From: Adiantum capillus-veneris
Taxonomy: Eukaryota > Streptophyta > Polypodiopsida > Polypodiales > Pteridaceae
Assembly: GCA_014529385.2 (NCBI GenBank)
Contig: CM043959.1
Coordinates: 46,641,928 to 46,705,927 of the forward strand
Length of the DNA: 64,000 nt
Direction: 5' to 3'
The first letter of the stretch is position 1, and each line of letters opens with the position of its first letter. This document shows positions 1-10,156 of the stretch, piece after piece. A program made the position numbers and the translations under genes. The notes beneath the pieces were generated by a model. It saw nothing but the letters and a program-made list of their open reading frames with translations, was not told where the DNA came from and made no database searches.

Positions 1-165
1 CTCTCATAGGCCCATGTCTCATGGCCACAATCTCCTCCTCTCTGAAGAACCTGGTAGGGGCCGCTCTATGTCTCTCAATGATGGCGTGAATTTGACAACG
101 AAACATACGACGTCGATGTGATCTACCACAATCGTGGTCGTCCGAATCTGGTGATCTGTGTAGCT

Positions 166-541
166 CTATCTATGAGAGTCCCGTGTGTGGGTGTCAGGAG
201 TCTCCTTTGGGTCTGCTGAAGAAGTCAATGACTTGCCTTTGCGTCGATACTCTTTGTGTCTACGCATCTCCGATAGGAAAAGCCCAACACATCTTTGATT
301 GATGTAGTCCATCTCTAGCAAGAGGACCGAAACCCTCTCTAAATAAGCAGTGGAAACGGCCTCGTATCTCATAATACACTGGGCATCTACATATGTAATG
401 ATGCTCTGTCACTGGCTCTAGGTGGCATAGCTGACAAATCCTCTCATCTATGGGAGCTGATGTGTATCTGCTTACCTCTATCTCAAGCTGGTGTGAGGAT
501 GTACGTAGCTGAACAATCGCACATGAAACCCCATGTGAAAG
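166..541 (-). pseudogene. Reverse-transcriptase-linked zinc-binding domain fragment
   Basis: The minus strand encodes a short stretch typical of the C-terminal zinc-binding domain (zf-RVT type) that follows non-LTR reverse transcriptases: a LRTSSHQLEIE motif, then an ERICQLCHLEP...EHHYICRCP cysteine/histidine cluster. After the cluster the frame ends in SKMCWAFPIGDA. The overlapping frame continues with RCVGLFLSEMRRHKEYRRKG, which reads like the natural continuation, so a frameshift near 285-300 is likely. The upstream polymerase is absent, and the fragment abuts the G1 LTR repeat at 541/542. It is probably a truncated LINE-like remnant; a captured host exon is less likely. Bases 1-165 show nothing else recognisable. 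Confidence 0.5.
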
Positions 542-752
542 ATGAAAATACTTATTGAAAACCATGTTTTGGGGACTCAAACAACCCAAAACACTAGTAC
601 ACAAGCCCAGCAAAACCAAACCTTTGTACATGAATTTTTACACGGTCATTCCCAAAACTCGAAGCACTATGTACACATATATACATGAGGCTAGTTAACA
701 AGCTTTTTGGCATGATCTACTGGCTTTATGCTCATCCAAAAAATGCCCGACA
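542..752 (-). repeat. Partial 3' LTR of G1
   Basis: About 210 bp closely match 29632-29841, with a few substitutions and small indels. Read on the minus strand the copy starts TGTCGGGCA. A G-rich stretch (GGTTGGGGGGATTGG) just inside could be the polypurine tract. The match stops abruptly at 541/542, next to the zinc-binding-domain fragment, so the rest of this LTR has been deleted or displaced. Confidence 0.65.
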
Positions 753-779
753 TAGCTTGCCAATCCCCCCAACCTGCTT

Positions 780-2204
780 GATCATTCATGACAAGCAGAG
801 GTTTCTAGGGTCAACAACTGTTGTAGCTCATTCCCAAAAACCTCATTCACATTTTCAGATGTCTTCACACTGTCTTTCTCTATTGATAGCATCTCATCTG
901 TCACAATTGTCATCAAACGTGCTAGATATTTCTTCAATCTGTAACTATTAACGCGGTATTTATGTTGTGCACCACCCAATCTGCCAATTGATATGTCCCA
1001 TTGTCAAATTTGTTCATAACAGTAAAAGGACCTTCCCACTTAATTTGAAACTTTTTCTAAAAGGTATTGTCCAATTTACTATTGTATCGCAACACAAGAT
1101 CACCCATTTCAATTCCCTTATCTTTCACACATTCATTTTAGCCTTTATTTGACACTTCCTCATAGTAGCTCAAAGCCAAAACTTTGTCCAATTGTAAACA
1201 TTGTAAATCCAACAACCTTTTCCGCCAAGTATCTCTGTGCTCTTCATCTCCCAATGACAACAATTTAAGTGCAAGGATTTCCACTTCAATTGGCAATAAT
1301 GCTTCCTTGCCATAGACCAAGCGGTAAGGAGAAAACCCTATGCTCGTTTTGATAGCAATTCTATAGGCCCATAATACACAAGGCAACTCTGAATCCCAAG
1401 TTTTCTCATGTGTCAGGGTCATCTTTGTCAAGATTCTCACCAACTCTCCATTGAACCTTTCATTGAGACCATCGCATTGTGGATAATAAGGAGAACTGTA
1501 CCTGTGCTGTAAGGTTTTTCGCACAGGAAATCAAACAACTCACCTCTAAATCCAGATCCTCTTTCAGGAAGTAGTTCTAATGGCACCCCAAATTTGCAAC
1601 ATATATGATCATATACAAATTTTCCCATTTCCTTACCGGTAATCTGTTTGACAACTTAAGCTTCTATCCAACGTGACAAATAATCCACTGCTGTCAAGAT
1701 GTAAGCATTCCTTTTACTAGTCATGAGTAAGGGTCCAATAGCATCAAGACCCCATTTTTCAAACACATGAAAAGCTAGAATTGTCTTTCGTGATTCAAGC
1801 TTCAAAATTCTCTTTCCCATTTTCTAACAGGATAAACAAGGTTTGCACCAATGGTTAATATCCCCCTGAATACTTGGCCACACATAGCCTTCTTACACAA
1901 TCTTATGCAACATGATCTTCATGGCAAAATGGCCTCCACAAGATCCCTCATGATTTTCTTCCAGAATCTTGTAGATTTCCTCTTTCCAGGACACACGACG
2001 CAATACTAAATCACTTCCTTTCATGAAAAGCACATCATCAAGCATTTTGTATTTTCTAGCTTTTCTTATAAAAGCATACTTTTTGGATGATGGTAGACCC
2101 TCAAGTAAAACACCTGCCAACAAAAAATCCACCTCCTTTGATAACACTTCCCTTCCATGATATAAAGGGGCATTAGCCTTCAGCACAAACACACAAGTGA
2201 TCAT
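780..2204 (-). pseudogene. G1 integrase (broken)
   Basis: The 5' part (2204-1893) carries the zinc-binding region of a retroviral-type integrase (HEGSCGGHFAMKI). The catalytic core follows in pieces. The first Asp lies in WGLDAIGPL (near 1760) ahead of ILTAVDYLSRWIEA, which runs into a stop near 1660. The second region reads LLPERGSGFRGEL near 1570, with Glu where the family has Asp. The third reads YPQCDGLNERFNGEL near 1460, with the catalytic Glu kept. The C-terminal segment TYQLADWVVHN (near 980) shifts frame into HKYRVNSYRLKKYLARL, typical of the end of a gypsy polyprotein. At least one stop and several frameshifts are visible. Confidence 0.75.
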
Positions 2205-2239
2205 TTCTTGGGCAGTGTGTCACCAGGAAGTGTATTTTT

Positions 2240-3658
2240 CCTGTTGCCTTTCGTAAATAAGTACTAGATATTTTTATTTATTTTATTTTTACTTGTTTTC
2301 CCCGGAACCCTTGAAAGGGTGCAAGTGGACATTGCATGGCCAGTGTGAAACGGCTGCAGCCAAATGGGTTTCTCACATCGGGGATCTAGGTCGGTCAGAT
2401 AGGGACTGCCCGGGCCAGTTAGCATTGAATTCTGATGAGTATGGAAGCTCGTGTGCGCCAAACTGGAATTTGGGCCACTAGTCAAGTCACTGCAACTTTA
2501 TAAGTTGAAAGGGGCCAGTAAATTAACCCACATTGTAGATGTTGGTCAAATGGTAGTCTTCAATGATGGTCAGGAGACCGATAGGGACGCCATGGAAGCA
2601 TCTCCTAAAATTTAGGGAACTGCTATTTTTGACCGGAAAATGTGTTCGCGTCATTAGCTCTGGAATGACAAGGGGAACATTTTATTGCTCTGCTGCCAAG
2701 TCAACTGACGCACCAATTGAGATATTTTTAGCAGGGAAAGCCCAAACTCGGAAATTGGGCGACGTGTCAGCCTGTGAGCGATTCTGCCACTCTAGGAGGC
2801 AAAAACGAGCTGCATATCAACAAAGGGGGCGCCATTTTCAACCTCAGGTGGATTGTAGCAGGTACAGAAGCTATGGAATGCTTACCTTGCCCTCTATGCA
2901 CAGTATGGTGACGGGAGTGATGCCCCGCACGCTACATACTGCTCTCTTTCTCCCCTACGTACAGTATGTTATGCCCCACTAGTGGGCTTCTCATTTGACC
3001 TATGTACAGCTGTGGGGAAATATGCTTTCATGCCGAGGCAAGAGCCTCTTTGCACAGGAACCGGTGTAGCTAGCTGCTGCACCAAAGCAGGTCCACGAGA
3101 GGGTGATAACCTCTCGATTGCGCAGTAAATTCAGCACTGTTTGCTTGCTGTTTTCACTCTGTTTTGAGACTGTTTTGTGCCCGGAATGCTTCCAGAATCA
3201 AGGGGCACCAAGCCCAAGGTGCAGGGAACAGTGTAGGGACCGTCGTGTGCCCAAATCAGGTCAAAAACAGGACTGAACCAGAAATTACAGCGACCTGGAA
3301 TTTACTGTTTTGTGCTCCCGACTGAGGGATAATGTCAGTGGGATAGTGTCTTGAGCTTGGAAACTGATTCGGATTAATTTCGGTACCGTTATGCTGCCAA
3401 AATTCTGCCGAATCTGGAGCGTACTAGCTGGATGCAGGTGTTATCTTCCAAGGACTCTCTTTTTGTAATTCCCGCTCTCTAAATTAAAGAAATACCGAAA
3501 GGGGCGCCAGTCTTTGGGGCCTACAGGGTGTCAGTCTCGTGTGCGCAGTGACATTCTAGTCGCTGGACGCAACTGTGTTCTCTTCCCTTCTCAGTGCTCT
3601 ATGTAAAGTTAACAGGTAATTGAAATAGTACCGCCCTCTACGTTGTACAGGCCGGTTA
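2240..3658. other. Unidentified insertion inside G1 pol
   Basis: About 1.4 kb separates the RNase H domain, which stops right after the AHDAV motif, from the integrase zinc-binding region. The families normally have only a short linker here. The inserted DNA has no clear coding capacity beyond a 139-codon plus frame (2563-2982) of no recognised type. An AATTAAAG polyadenylation-like signal lies near 3482. It might be a solo LTR of another family, but convincing TG...CA ends with a matching duplication were not found, so the boundaries are approximate. Confidence 0.5.
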
Positions 3659-4150
3659 TACAGCGTCATGAGCTTCTTCATTTTGAGACCTTTCAATATG
3701 ATGCAAACTCCATGCTTTAAACTTTTTGAGAAACAATTTCATCTTGAAGCATAAATTTTTCAGTTTAGGATTCTTATTCTTCCATACTTCCAATACTTCC
3801 TTCACAACCAACAAGACATCTCCTTTGATTTGTAGGCGTCTAATTCTCAACTGTAAACCGATATGCAAGCCACCTTCAAGAGCCATGTACTCTGCTTCAT
3901 TGTTACTTTTTGCATCAAGTTTCAGCCCTTGTTTCCTTACAAGTTTTCCTTGTGCATCATAGATGACAATTCCTCCAGAAGCAGCATCATGACTTCTTTG
4001 ATAAGAGCCATCAAAACATAACAGTGAAGCATTGGATATGGCAAGAGGTTCCACCTTCTTTCTTTGAACCACCTCTTCCTTAACCAAAACAAGAGTCTCT
4101 TTATAAGTAAGTAAATCTGCCAGGGTAGCCCGAGTACTCTCTGCCACCAA
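3656..4150 (-). pseudogene. G1 RNase H domain
   Basis: This minus-strand frame has the plant-type (RVT_3-like) RNase H signature: LLCFDGSYQ with the first Asp, then SNNEAEYMALEGGL with the Glu, then an LQIKGDVLLVV stretch carrying the next Asp, and finally RSQNEEAHDAV. It ends in TAA exactly where the unidentified insertion begins. The domain order after reverse transcriptase fits the tether plus second RNase H arrangement of Tat/Athila-like gypsy elements, although the intervening first RNase H is poorly preserved. Confidence 0.7.
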
Positions 4151-4251
4151 AAAACTTCATTCTTAACCGCTTGCTGCAATGGATACAACAATTGTGATGC
4201 CAAAGGTATGCATCGAGACACATATTTAACCTTCTGTATGAAAGTGGCCAA

Positions 4252-4989
4252 CTATCTTGTATCCTGTAGAGATGACAGCAATAACAAAGCTTCCACTTTC
4301 TCAAGATCTGCTTCAATCCCATTTTCTGAAATCACATGTCCAAGAAGCTTCACTCTCGGCTGCGCCAAATGACACTTCTTAGGATTCAATTGACCCCCAC
4401 ATTCGTCATACCTTGCAAAAATCATTTCAAGCTTCTGAACATGCTCTTTCGTTGAACTGTATACACACGAATCATCTATGAACCCTTTGACAAACTTCCC
4501 AAGGAACGAGGTAAGGACCCAATCCACTTCTCTTTCCAAAGCTCCAGGTCTGTTTGCCAACCCAAAAGGAAGGCAGCAAAAGAAGAAACAACCCCATGGA
4601 GAGATAAAAGTAGTCTTTTTCCGGTCTTCAGTCTTTTTCCGGTCTTCAGGAGCAAGGATAAGTTGGAAATACCCTGAATAACCATCACATACACTGTATC
4701 TTTCAAAGCCAGCCATTGCATCCAAAAGTTAATCAATAAAAGGTAAGGGATAAGGATCTTTTTTTGTCACTGCATTTTATGGCTTATAATCGATGCAAAC
4801 TCTCCAACGCCCATCTTTCTTTGGAGTGACCACCACAGGGCTCACCCATTCAATATTATCGACCGGCACAATGAACCCTGCATCCAAAATTTTATCCACC
4901 TCTTCCTTTAAAGCATTCATTTGCTCCTCACCCATCCTTCTTAATTTCTGTTTTACTGGCTTCGTCCTTTCAACTAGTTCAATCTTCAC
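4252..4989 (-). pseudogene. G1 reverse transcriptase
   Basis: Two frames carry the gypsy reverse transcriptase. The first (4989-4777) has VSPVVVTPKKDGRWRVCIDY. After a short disrupted gap, the second (4725-4252) has YSGYFQLILAPEDRKKT, PFGLANRPG, and the catalytic box as FIDDSCVYS, close to the usual YxDD. An 18-bp perfect tandem duplication (4613-4648) repeats the residues EDRKKT without changing frame. Such a duplication is not part of the family and probably disturbs the fold. The breaks between frames make this a pseudogene. Confidence 0.8.
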
Positions 4990-5453
4990 AGGATTCCAAC
5001 AAAACCCCTTGTTTCTTAATATGAAGTGATAAAAAGATTTAGAAACCTGTCTAACATTGTTAAGTACTCCCTTCTTTCTCCTTGTGTCAAATTAGTACTC
5101 AGCATATTTTGAATCAACCCCTTCTTCACTAGCAATTCCTGTTTACGTTGCATCAACTCCTGAAGTTGCTCTAAACGGCTCAAAGCATTTATATCCCCTG
5201 ACACTTACAATACTTCACCAATTTCTCTCTTCTCTTCGTCCAACAGTAAGAATGACACTTTACCCTCATCACTAGAACTAGTAGTGCTACTTTCTGAATC
5301 TTCAGAACTATCTTCACTAGTAACTTCGGATTCATCATTTTCACTCACATCTTCTAGTGCCAAAGGTTGCTTGGTAGTCATATCAAACACCCTCTTTTCA
5401 CCCTTCTTGCCACACACAGATTGTGCCCTTGTCCCAATCTTACACAGCACCAA
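4990..5453 (-). pseudogene. G1 acidic linker between protease and reverse transcriptase
   Basis: Two short minus frames cover this stretch. One (5453-5205) is very rich in Asp, Glu and Ser (SEDSSEDSESSTTSSSDEG). The other (5204-5016) is helical and rich in Leu, Gln and Arg (LQELMQRKQELLVKKGL). Neither is a named domain. Their position suggests they are the low-complexity spacer of the G1 polyprotein, now split by stops. Confidence 0.45.
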
Positions 5454-6094
5454 CGGCTCTCAACCAAGGTCGTCCCAAAATGAGAGGAAAAGCTCCCAGG
5501 CCAGCTTGCATGACATGAAAGTTTACTATAACCTTCACGTTAAAAACTTCAACTTCCAAATTTTTAATCAGCCCCAAACACTTCACTCTGGCATGGTTTG
5601 CTAGTCAAATCCTGAACCTAGAGCTTCCGCATGTAATGAGACCCAGTCTCTCGACGCATGCCTGTGTGATCACACAAACTTGAGCACCTCCATCAATGTA
5701 GGCCTCTCCCATGCTCACATCTTTGTGCCAAGCGTTCACCATAGGACAAATGTCGGGTAGCTCTCCCACAGCCAACACTCTGGCTTGTCCATGCTTCACC
5801 TCTTTCTCTGGATTCACTAATGACTTCAATTGCCTCTTAAGTTTGGGCACCATATTCATCCACTGTCCAAAAGTACAATCTACTTTCCTCCCAATTAGGT
5901 CTTCCTTTAAACTATAAGCTGTTTGGGCTTCTCCCAAAGGTAAATCTGCTACTAACCGTCTACGAGGCCTTCTCTTCCTCTTAACTTTCGCATCTTCACC
6001 CTCTTTTTCTTTCCCTTTCTTCTTACTGGGACGCGGAGCAGCATAGCCTTCCCTCTCTCTTTTGCCTACGGACATCATATTTGCTTCTTTCTTT
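5454..6094 (-). pseudogene. G1 aspartic protease region
   Basis: The minus frame 6231-5605 reaches AYIDGGAQVCVITQACV, the position of the retropepsin active site. The motif reads DGG rather than DSG or DTG, a variant seen in some plant gypsy elements. After a frame break the strand continues with the second half of the fold, ending in FPLILGRPWLRAVGAV near 5460, which matches the flap-to-C-terminal ILGRPWL signature. Upstream is a Lys/Arg-rich stretch (RPSKKKGKEKEGEDAKVK) that may bind nucleic acid. A stop follows the ILGRPWL region. Confidence 0.65.
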
Positions 6095-7111
6095 TCAACC
6101 CGCACAATACCCACATGACCACCAGAGGTTGAGGCCTGATTTTTCATGTTCAATACCTTGATCTCCTCGTATATCCAATGCATAATCATAAGCCCTGTTA
6201 GGAATCTGTTGAGGAAGTGGAAACATATCACCTTTTATCCTTGTTGGCCTTGGACAATGAGTGCTAATATGACCAAGTTCACCACAATTATAACAGGTAG
6301 GGATGAACCTCCTTTGTGGCTCAAAGACACCTTGTCCACGACCCACATTAGCATTAGGCTGAGCTTCATATGGCTGGGCCATTCCTCTACCACGACCACG
6401 ACCACGACGACCTCCAAGAACACTGAGCCACAATTCCTGCATCATGGTCATCATGTCTTGCATATTTTGCTGTAACTGTTCAATGTTCGCGACCCTTTGA
6501 GCAGGTTGGACTTCAGTCTCTGCCTGATTTCCCTCATTTTGGCCACCATTACCTTGCCCATGGACCGCTTTCCCATACTCATTGAGTCTTTGAGCTTTCC
6601 ATTCTTTCTCCTTGGCGATAGTGACTGCTTTCTCGAAGGTAGCGGGCCTTTTTAGCTCAACTTTGAACTTAAGACTTTCCTTTAATTTTGCCACAAAACG
6701 GTCCTTTTTTAACATGGCTGGAGGGATTTCATTTCCCAAAGCTCGGGTCCATTTATCCCATAAACAGATAAACTGCATGACAAAATCATCAACACTTTGA
6801 TTAGTCTTTTGAGTGTACCCCAAAATTTCATGCCAAACTTCATCAGGTACTTCAATGCTCCTGGATTGTGCCAGAAAAGCCTGCTTCACACGATAATAGT
6901 CCAAAACCACTCCTGGAATCTGTGTTTGTACCACCTCTTCATAATTTTGTAACCAAACTTTTGCCTCATCCTGTAAACTGTATTGTAGCAAGAGCAATAA
7001 TATAGCTTGATCTAGTATATTTTGCAATAATCAATTAACTTCCAATTTCTCAATAAAGGTCCGTGCATTCTCATTAGGCAATCCATGAAACTGTGGAAAC
7101 TCGTCCGCCAT
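6095..7111 (-). pseudogene. G1 gag
   Basis: The best start is the ATG at 7111 (MADEFPQFHGLPNENARTF), the usual opening of plant gypsy gag. It meets an in-frame TGA about 26 codons in, then continues for 310 codons. Visible features are the capsid region (DEAKVWLQNYEEV, then VDDFVMQFICLWDKW), a Gln-rich segment, an Arg/Gly-rich stretch (GGRRGRGRGRG) and a CCHC zinc knuckle CYNCGELGHISTHCP. The knuckle is intact. The frame then overlaps the start of the protease-containing frame. Confidence 0.75.
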
Positions 7112-7252
7112 GTTCGATTGCCACAAAAACACTTACATGTGACGTCGTAAGTTCAAGGGATATCGATGGATCGCTCAAGTACCTAATCCACCTCACACTG
7201 GGTAAGCGGGCCCCCAGTGCTTGGCTTCACAAAACCTCACGACCCTCCAAAG

Positions 7253-7757
7253 TGTCACGATTGTGATTATGTTCCAGTATTACATACACTCCTAGTTGCA
7301 GATACACAAAGTGCCATGCCAAGGAGAACCCCTACGCTTGGATGGTCACGACCCTTCCCTCAAGAGACAAGCCTCTTCGCCAAAAGCCACACTCCTTCGA
7401 CGACTGGTGACTGGTCACACCCCTTCGCTCTACGGGTGCGATTCTTCGCCCAATGGTTGCAGCTCTTCGCCGAAAGGATGTGTCTTTACATCTAAAGTCG
7501 CGTCTTTTCACCATGAGATCTTCGTCTCCTATAAAAGGAGCCCATTGTACTCACTTTCAATCAATCAAACACAGAGTCTTCTGAGTCTTGTCTCTGAGTT
7601 CAATTCAGGTTTCTTAAGTCTTAATCATGAGTTTAAGTACTTAATTAAGGATTAGTACCTAGAATCCTCTCACCCTCATTGCTAACCCTCTTCTCGCGTT
7701 GCATGGAAGCAAAAGAAAGATGGAATCCAATTTCTCTCCCACCAGTATGAGGTAACA
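7253..7757 (+). repeat. 5' LTR of B
   Basis: Starts TGTCACGATTG and probably ends GGTAACA. A TATA box (TATAAAAG) sits at 7530-7537, after a run of degenerate CTTCGCC-type motifs. The 3' LTR matches it but lacks about 95 bp downstream of the TATA box and has a different last part. A primer-binding-like TGGTATCTG follows at 7759. Confidence 0.7.
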
Positions 7758-7758
7758 G

Positions 7759-7767
7759 TGGTATCTG
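7759..7767 (+). other. Primer-binding site of B (degenerate)
   Basis: TGGTATCTG one base after the likely LTR end resembles the initiator-Met tRNA site TGGTATCAG with one change. This supports the LTR end at 7757. Confidence 0.45.
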
Positions 7768-8292
7768 TTTATTACCTAATAATAACTACAAAATACCAGT
7801 GATGTGTATAAAGCAGTCTTAGAGCATCTCTCCGGGTGTGAGGACTCCAGAGTAAACAGGGTGCACCTCTCGGGGAATTTCGCTGTGAATATATCTTTAC
7901 CTAGAACACCATCGCATGTGCCTTTTTGAGGTACCTCTTTCTAAATTTGGCCTAAATATAGGCTTACCTCAGCTGGTACAGCAAACACAGCAAGCAATTT
8001 CTGGGTGACTTACCTTTTCATTGCACCCCTTCAGCCACACCCCCCCTCGCCATGCCCTTTGGCGCACGCAAGTGACTCTTCGATGCATGCCTCTTCGTTG
8101 GCTACCCCTTCGCTGCACCCCTTTCCTAGAGTATGCAACGAACACTGGGCTGATTATGCTACAAGTGCTGGGCTGCATATGCTGAAAACGCTGGGTTGAA
8201 CATGCTGTCAACGTTGGGCTGATGTTGTTGGGCTGAAACGGCACTGCAATTCTGAAACGCTGGCTTAAAATCTGAAATGCTGGCAGGGGATT
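7768..8292 (+). other. B internal region, left part
   Basis: No gene is visible. The stretch 8015-8120 repeats short CCCTTCG/CTCTTCG motifs like those of the B LTR. 8150-8285 repeats GCTGGGCTG and AACGCTGG, recalling the motif-rich LTR of family A. The last five bases (GGATT, 8288-8292) are the target duplicated by element C. Confidence 0.5.
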
Positions 8293-8474
8293 TGTTATGT
8301 TCCGCTCTTGGGAGAGTGGATCTAGCCCAGACGCCGTCAGGATGGGCTACAGTGTCCGGGTGGACATAGTGTGAACACGGCCAGTGTGGCCGGCCATTAT
8401 TATAAAAGAGAGGCCAAGGCCTCATTTGCAGTTATCGACCCCCACTGGCAGATCGACTCCCTGTGTTCGTTTCA
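8293..8474 (+). repeat. 5' LTR of C (internally deleted)
   Basis: Runs from TGTTATGTTCC to GTTCGTTTCA, 182 bp, with a TATA box (TATAAAAG) at 8401-8408. Its last part matches both ends of the 3' copy (GTTATCGACCCCCACTGGC and CACTCCCTG.ATTCGTTTCA-like), but about 205 bp present between them in the 3' copy are missing here. Confidence 0.8.
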
Positions 8475-8487
8475 TGGTATCAGAGCC
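8475..8487 (+). other. Primer-binding site of C
   Basis: TGGTATCAGAGCC immediately follows the LTR end, the standard complement to the 3' end of initiator-Met tRNA in plant LTR elements. Confidence 0.85.
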
Positions 8488-8773
8488 GGCTTGGCTGCAC
8501 GAAGGACTGTGTGAACACCTACGGGCTGGTTAGAGTCAGATAATCACTGTTTTATGTGATTTTTGATGATATAACTATTTAATCAATAATTTTCTTCTCA
8601 TGAGCATGTTTGCAGGTGAAATATAATGTGCTTTTTGCTGATTTTTCATAAAATTCAGCGATCTAGCAGGTGCAGGTACTGAAAATCAGAGGATTTTTGT
8701 CAACTCTGTTGATTTTCGATGAAAATCAATCACTTATTCATTAATTTGCTGATCGCTTACCTGGTGGCGCGAC

Positions 8774-8947
8774 ATGACAGAGAAGCCTACGACGTGGGCT
8801 GATTTCTGTGTGAAATTCAAGAGGGATTTTGCCAAACTGGATCCTTTGAAAGCTTACGCCAAATTGCAGAGTCTTTCGATGAAAGCTTCGTCTTTTGATA
8901 AGTACACCACGGCTTTCAAAGAAGCGTTCACCTTCTGCAAGGTGGAT
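8774..8947 (+). pseudogene. C gag, 5' exon-like piece before the A insertion
   Basis: The ATG at 8774 opens 58 codons with MTEKPTTWADFCVKFKRDF and SMKASSFDKYTTAFKEAF, the pattern of a plant gypsy capsid (aromatic-rich, then a Phe-Lys stretch). It stops at the codon GAT, where the family-A complex was inserted using the duplicated TGGAT. Removing the insertion joins it in frame to 17017. The canonical gag N-terminus upstream of this ATG is missing, so the gag was already short or was deleted. Confidence 0.6.
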
Positions 8948-10141
8948 TGTTAGGTGCAACGGAATGAATGTTGTATTTTCTCAAGATTAGTGATCTTTAT
9001 TGCTCAAGGTTCCTTTTAGTTCTTAAGGAAGGAGAGAACCTTCCGTCTTATCGAGAGTGCGATGATCACAAACAAAGTGAGTGGATATTGTGCGTGCAAG
9101 TGAATGAGACTGAGAGAAGGAGAGAGAAGAGATACGACACCCGAGAGGTTGTAAAACCCTCCTCCGAAGGCCCCACTCGTCGGCGAGAGTGGTCTACTCT
9201 ATTGCACAATGGTGTACAATGCGTATGCAATGGACTGATGCAATGGGACTATGCCGATGACGACGACGGTGATGACGACGACGACTTGATGGCTGAAATC
9301 TGAGATCTTCTAATCGCTGAATTTCGGGACTGTTTCGGTGGCTGAAAATGACTGTTTTGGCTGCGTTTTTATGGCTGAAAATGGGGGATCATCTGCAACC
9401 ATCTTGGGGCTGATCGGCTACTGTGTCAAAGGCTGAAAACTACGAGTATCTGCTGCTGGTTTGGGCTGAGAATTAAAAACGCTCATGCTGCCTTTCTCTT
9501 GCCAAAAACGCTACTGCTGATCTGCTGCAAAAACGCTGGTCTGCAGCATTCCCTAGCGTTAGTAAAAATGTTGAGTTGGGGCAGATCCTTGGTGAGCAAA
9601 ACGCTAAAGAAGGGGCTGATCTGCAGGGGGAACAAGTGCCAGAAGGGGGAACTTGATGGCGATGGGAATCTGCTGGGAATGGGAACTTACCCGGCGAGGA
9701 TGGGATCCAAAAACGCTGGGGGTGCTGGGGGGTACTGCTGAGAAGTTGCCTGTTGAGCCGGAAGCTCCTGCTGCCTCCTCTTCTGCCAGAAAGTGCTAAC
9801 TTGGGTTTGCTTATATATTAACTTAGCAAAATTGCCCTACCTACTTTTGTTGGAAAGTCACTTAAAAATAATAAGTGAAAATAACCAAAAATAGGAAATT
9901 AGGCTAAATGCACTGGAAAATTCCCCTAACTGATGCTAATGGATTCTGATGGGAATTCCGATGATCATGCTATGTGCAACCGGAGGATATGCATCTATGC
10001 TAAGTGACTGGGCATGCACGGTCTACGAATAGACTCACAAAAGTGCCAGATCACTGCTAATCTAAACTGACTGGACTGACTGAACCCTACTGTGGTGTAG
10101 CTTGTCCACGGACACATAGGGTTGGGATGTGTCACGTGACA
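8948..10141 (-). repeat. Family-A LTR (3' LTR of the complex)
   Basis: About 1.19 kb. On the plus strand it runs from TGTTAGGTGCAACGG to GTGTCACGTGACA. It includes a GA(C/T) trinucleotide tract (9257-9290), several AACGCTG repeats and a TATATTA stretch near 9820. Its minus-strand start is preceded by the polypurine tract. Confidence 0.85.
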
Positions 10142-10156
10142 TCCCCTCCTTTTCAA
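10142..10156 (-). other. Polypurine tract of unit 1
   Basis: The minus strand reads TTGAAAAGGAGGGGA directly before the LTR start TGTCACGTGACA. This is where plus-strand priming would occur. The same tract is repeated at 12860 and, on the plus strand, at 26899-26911. Confidence 0.75.

Noticed and set aside
7330-7500. Possible CRISPR-like regular repeats in the B LTR
   Set aside because: The repeats are short, degenerate and lie in an LTR promoter region of plant DNA.
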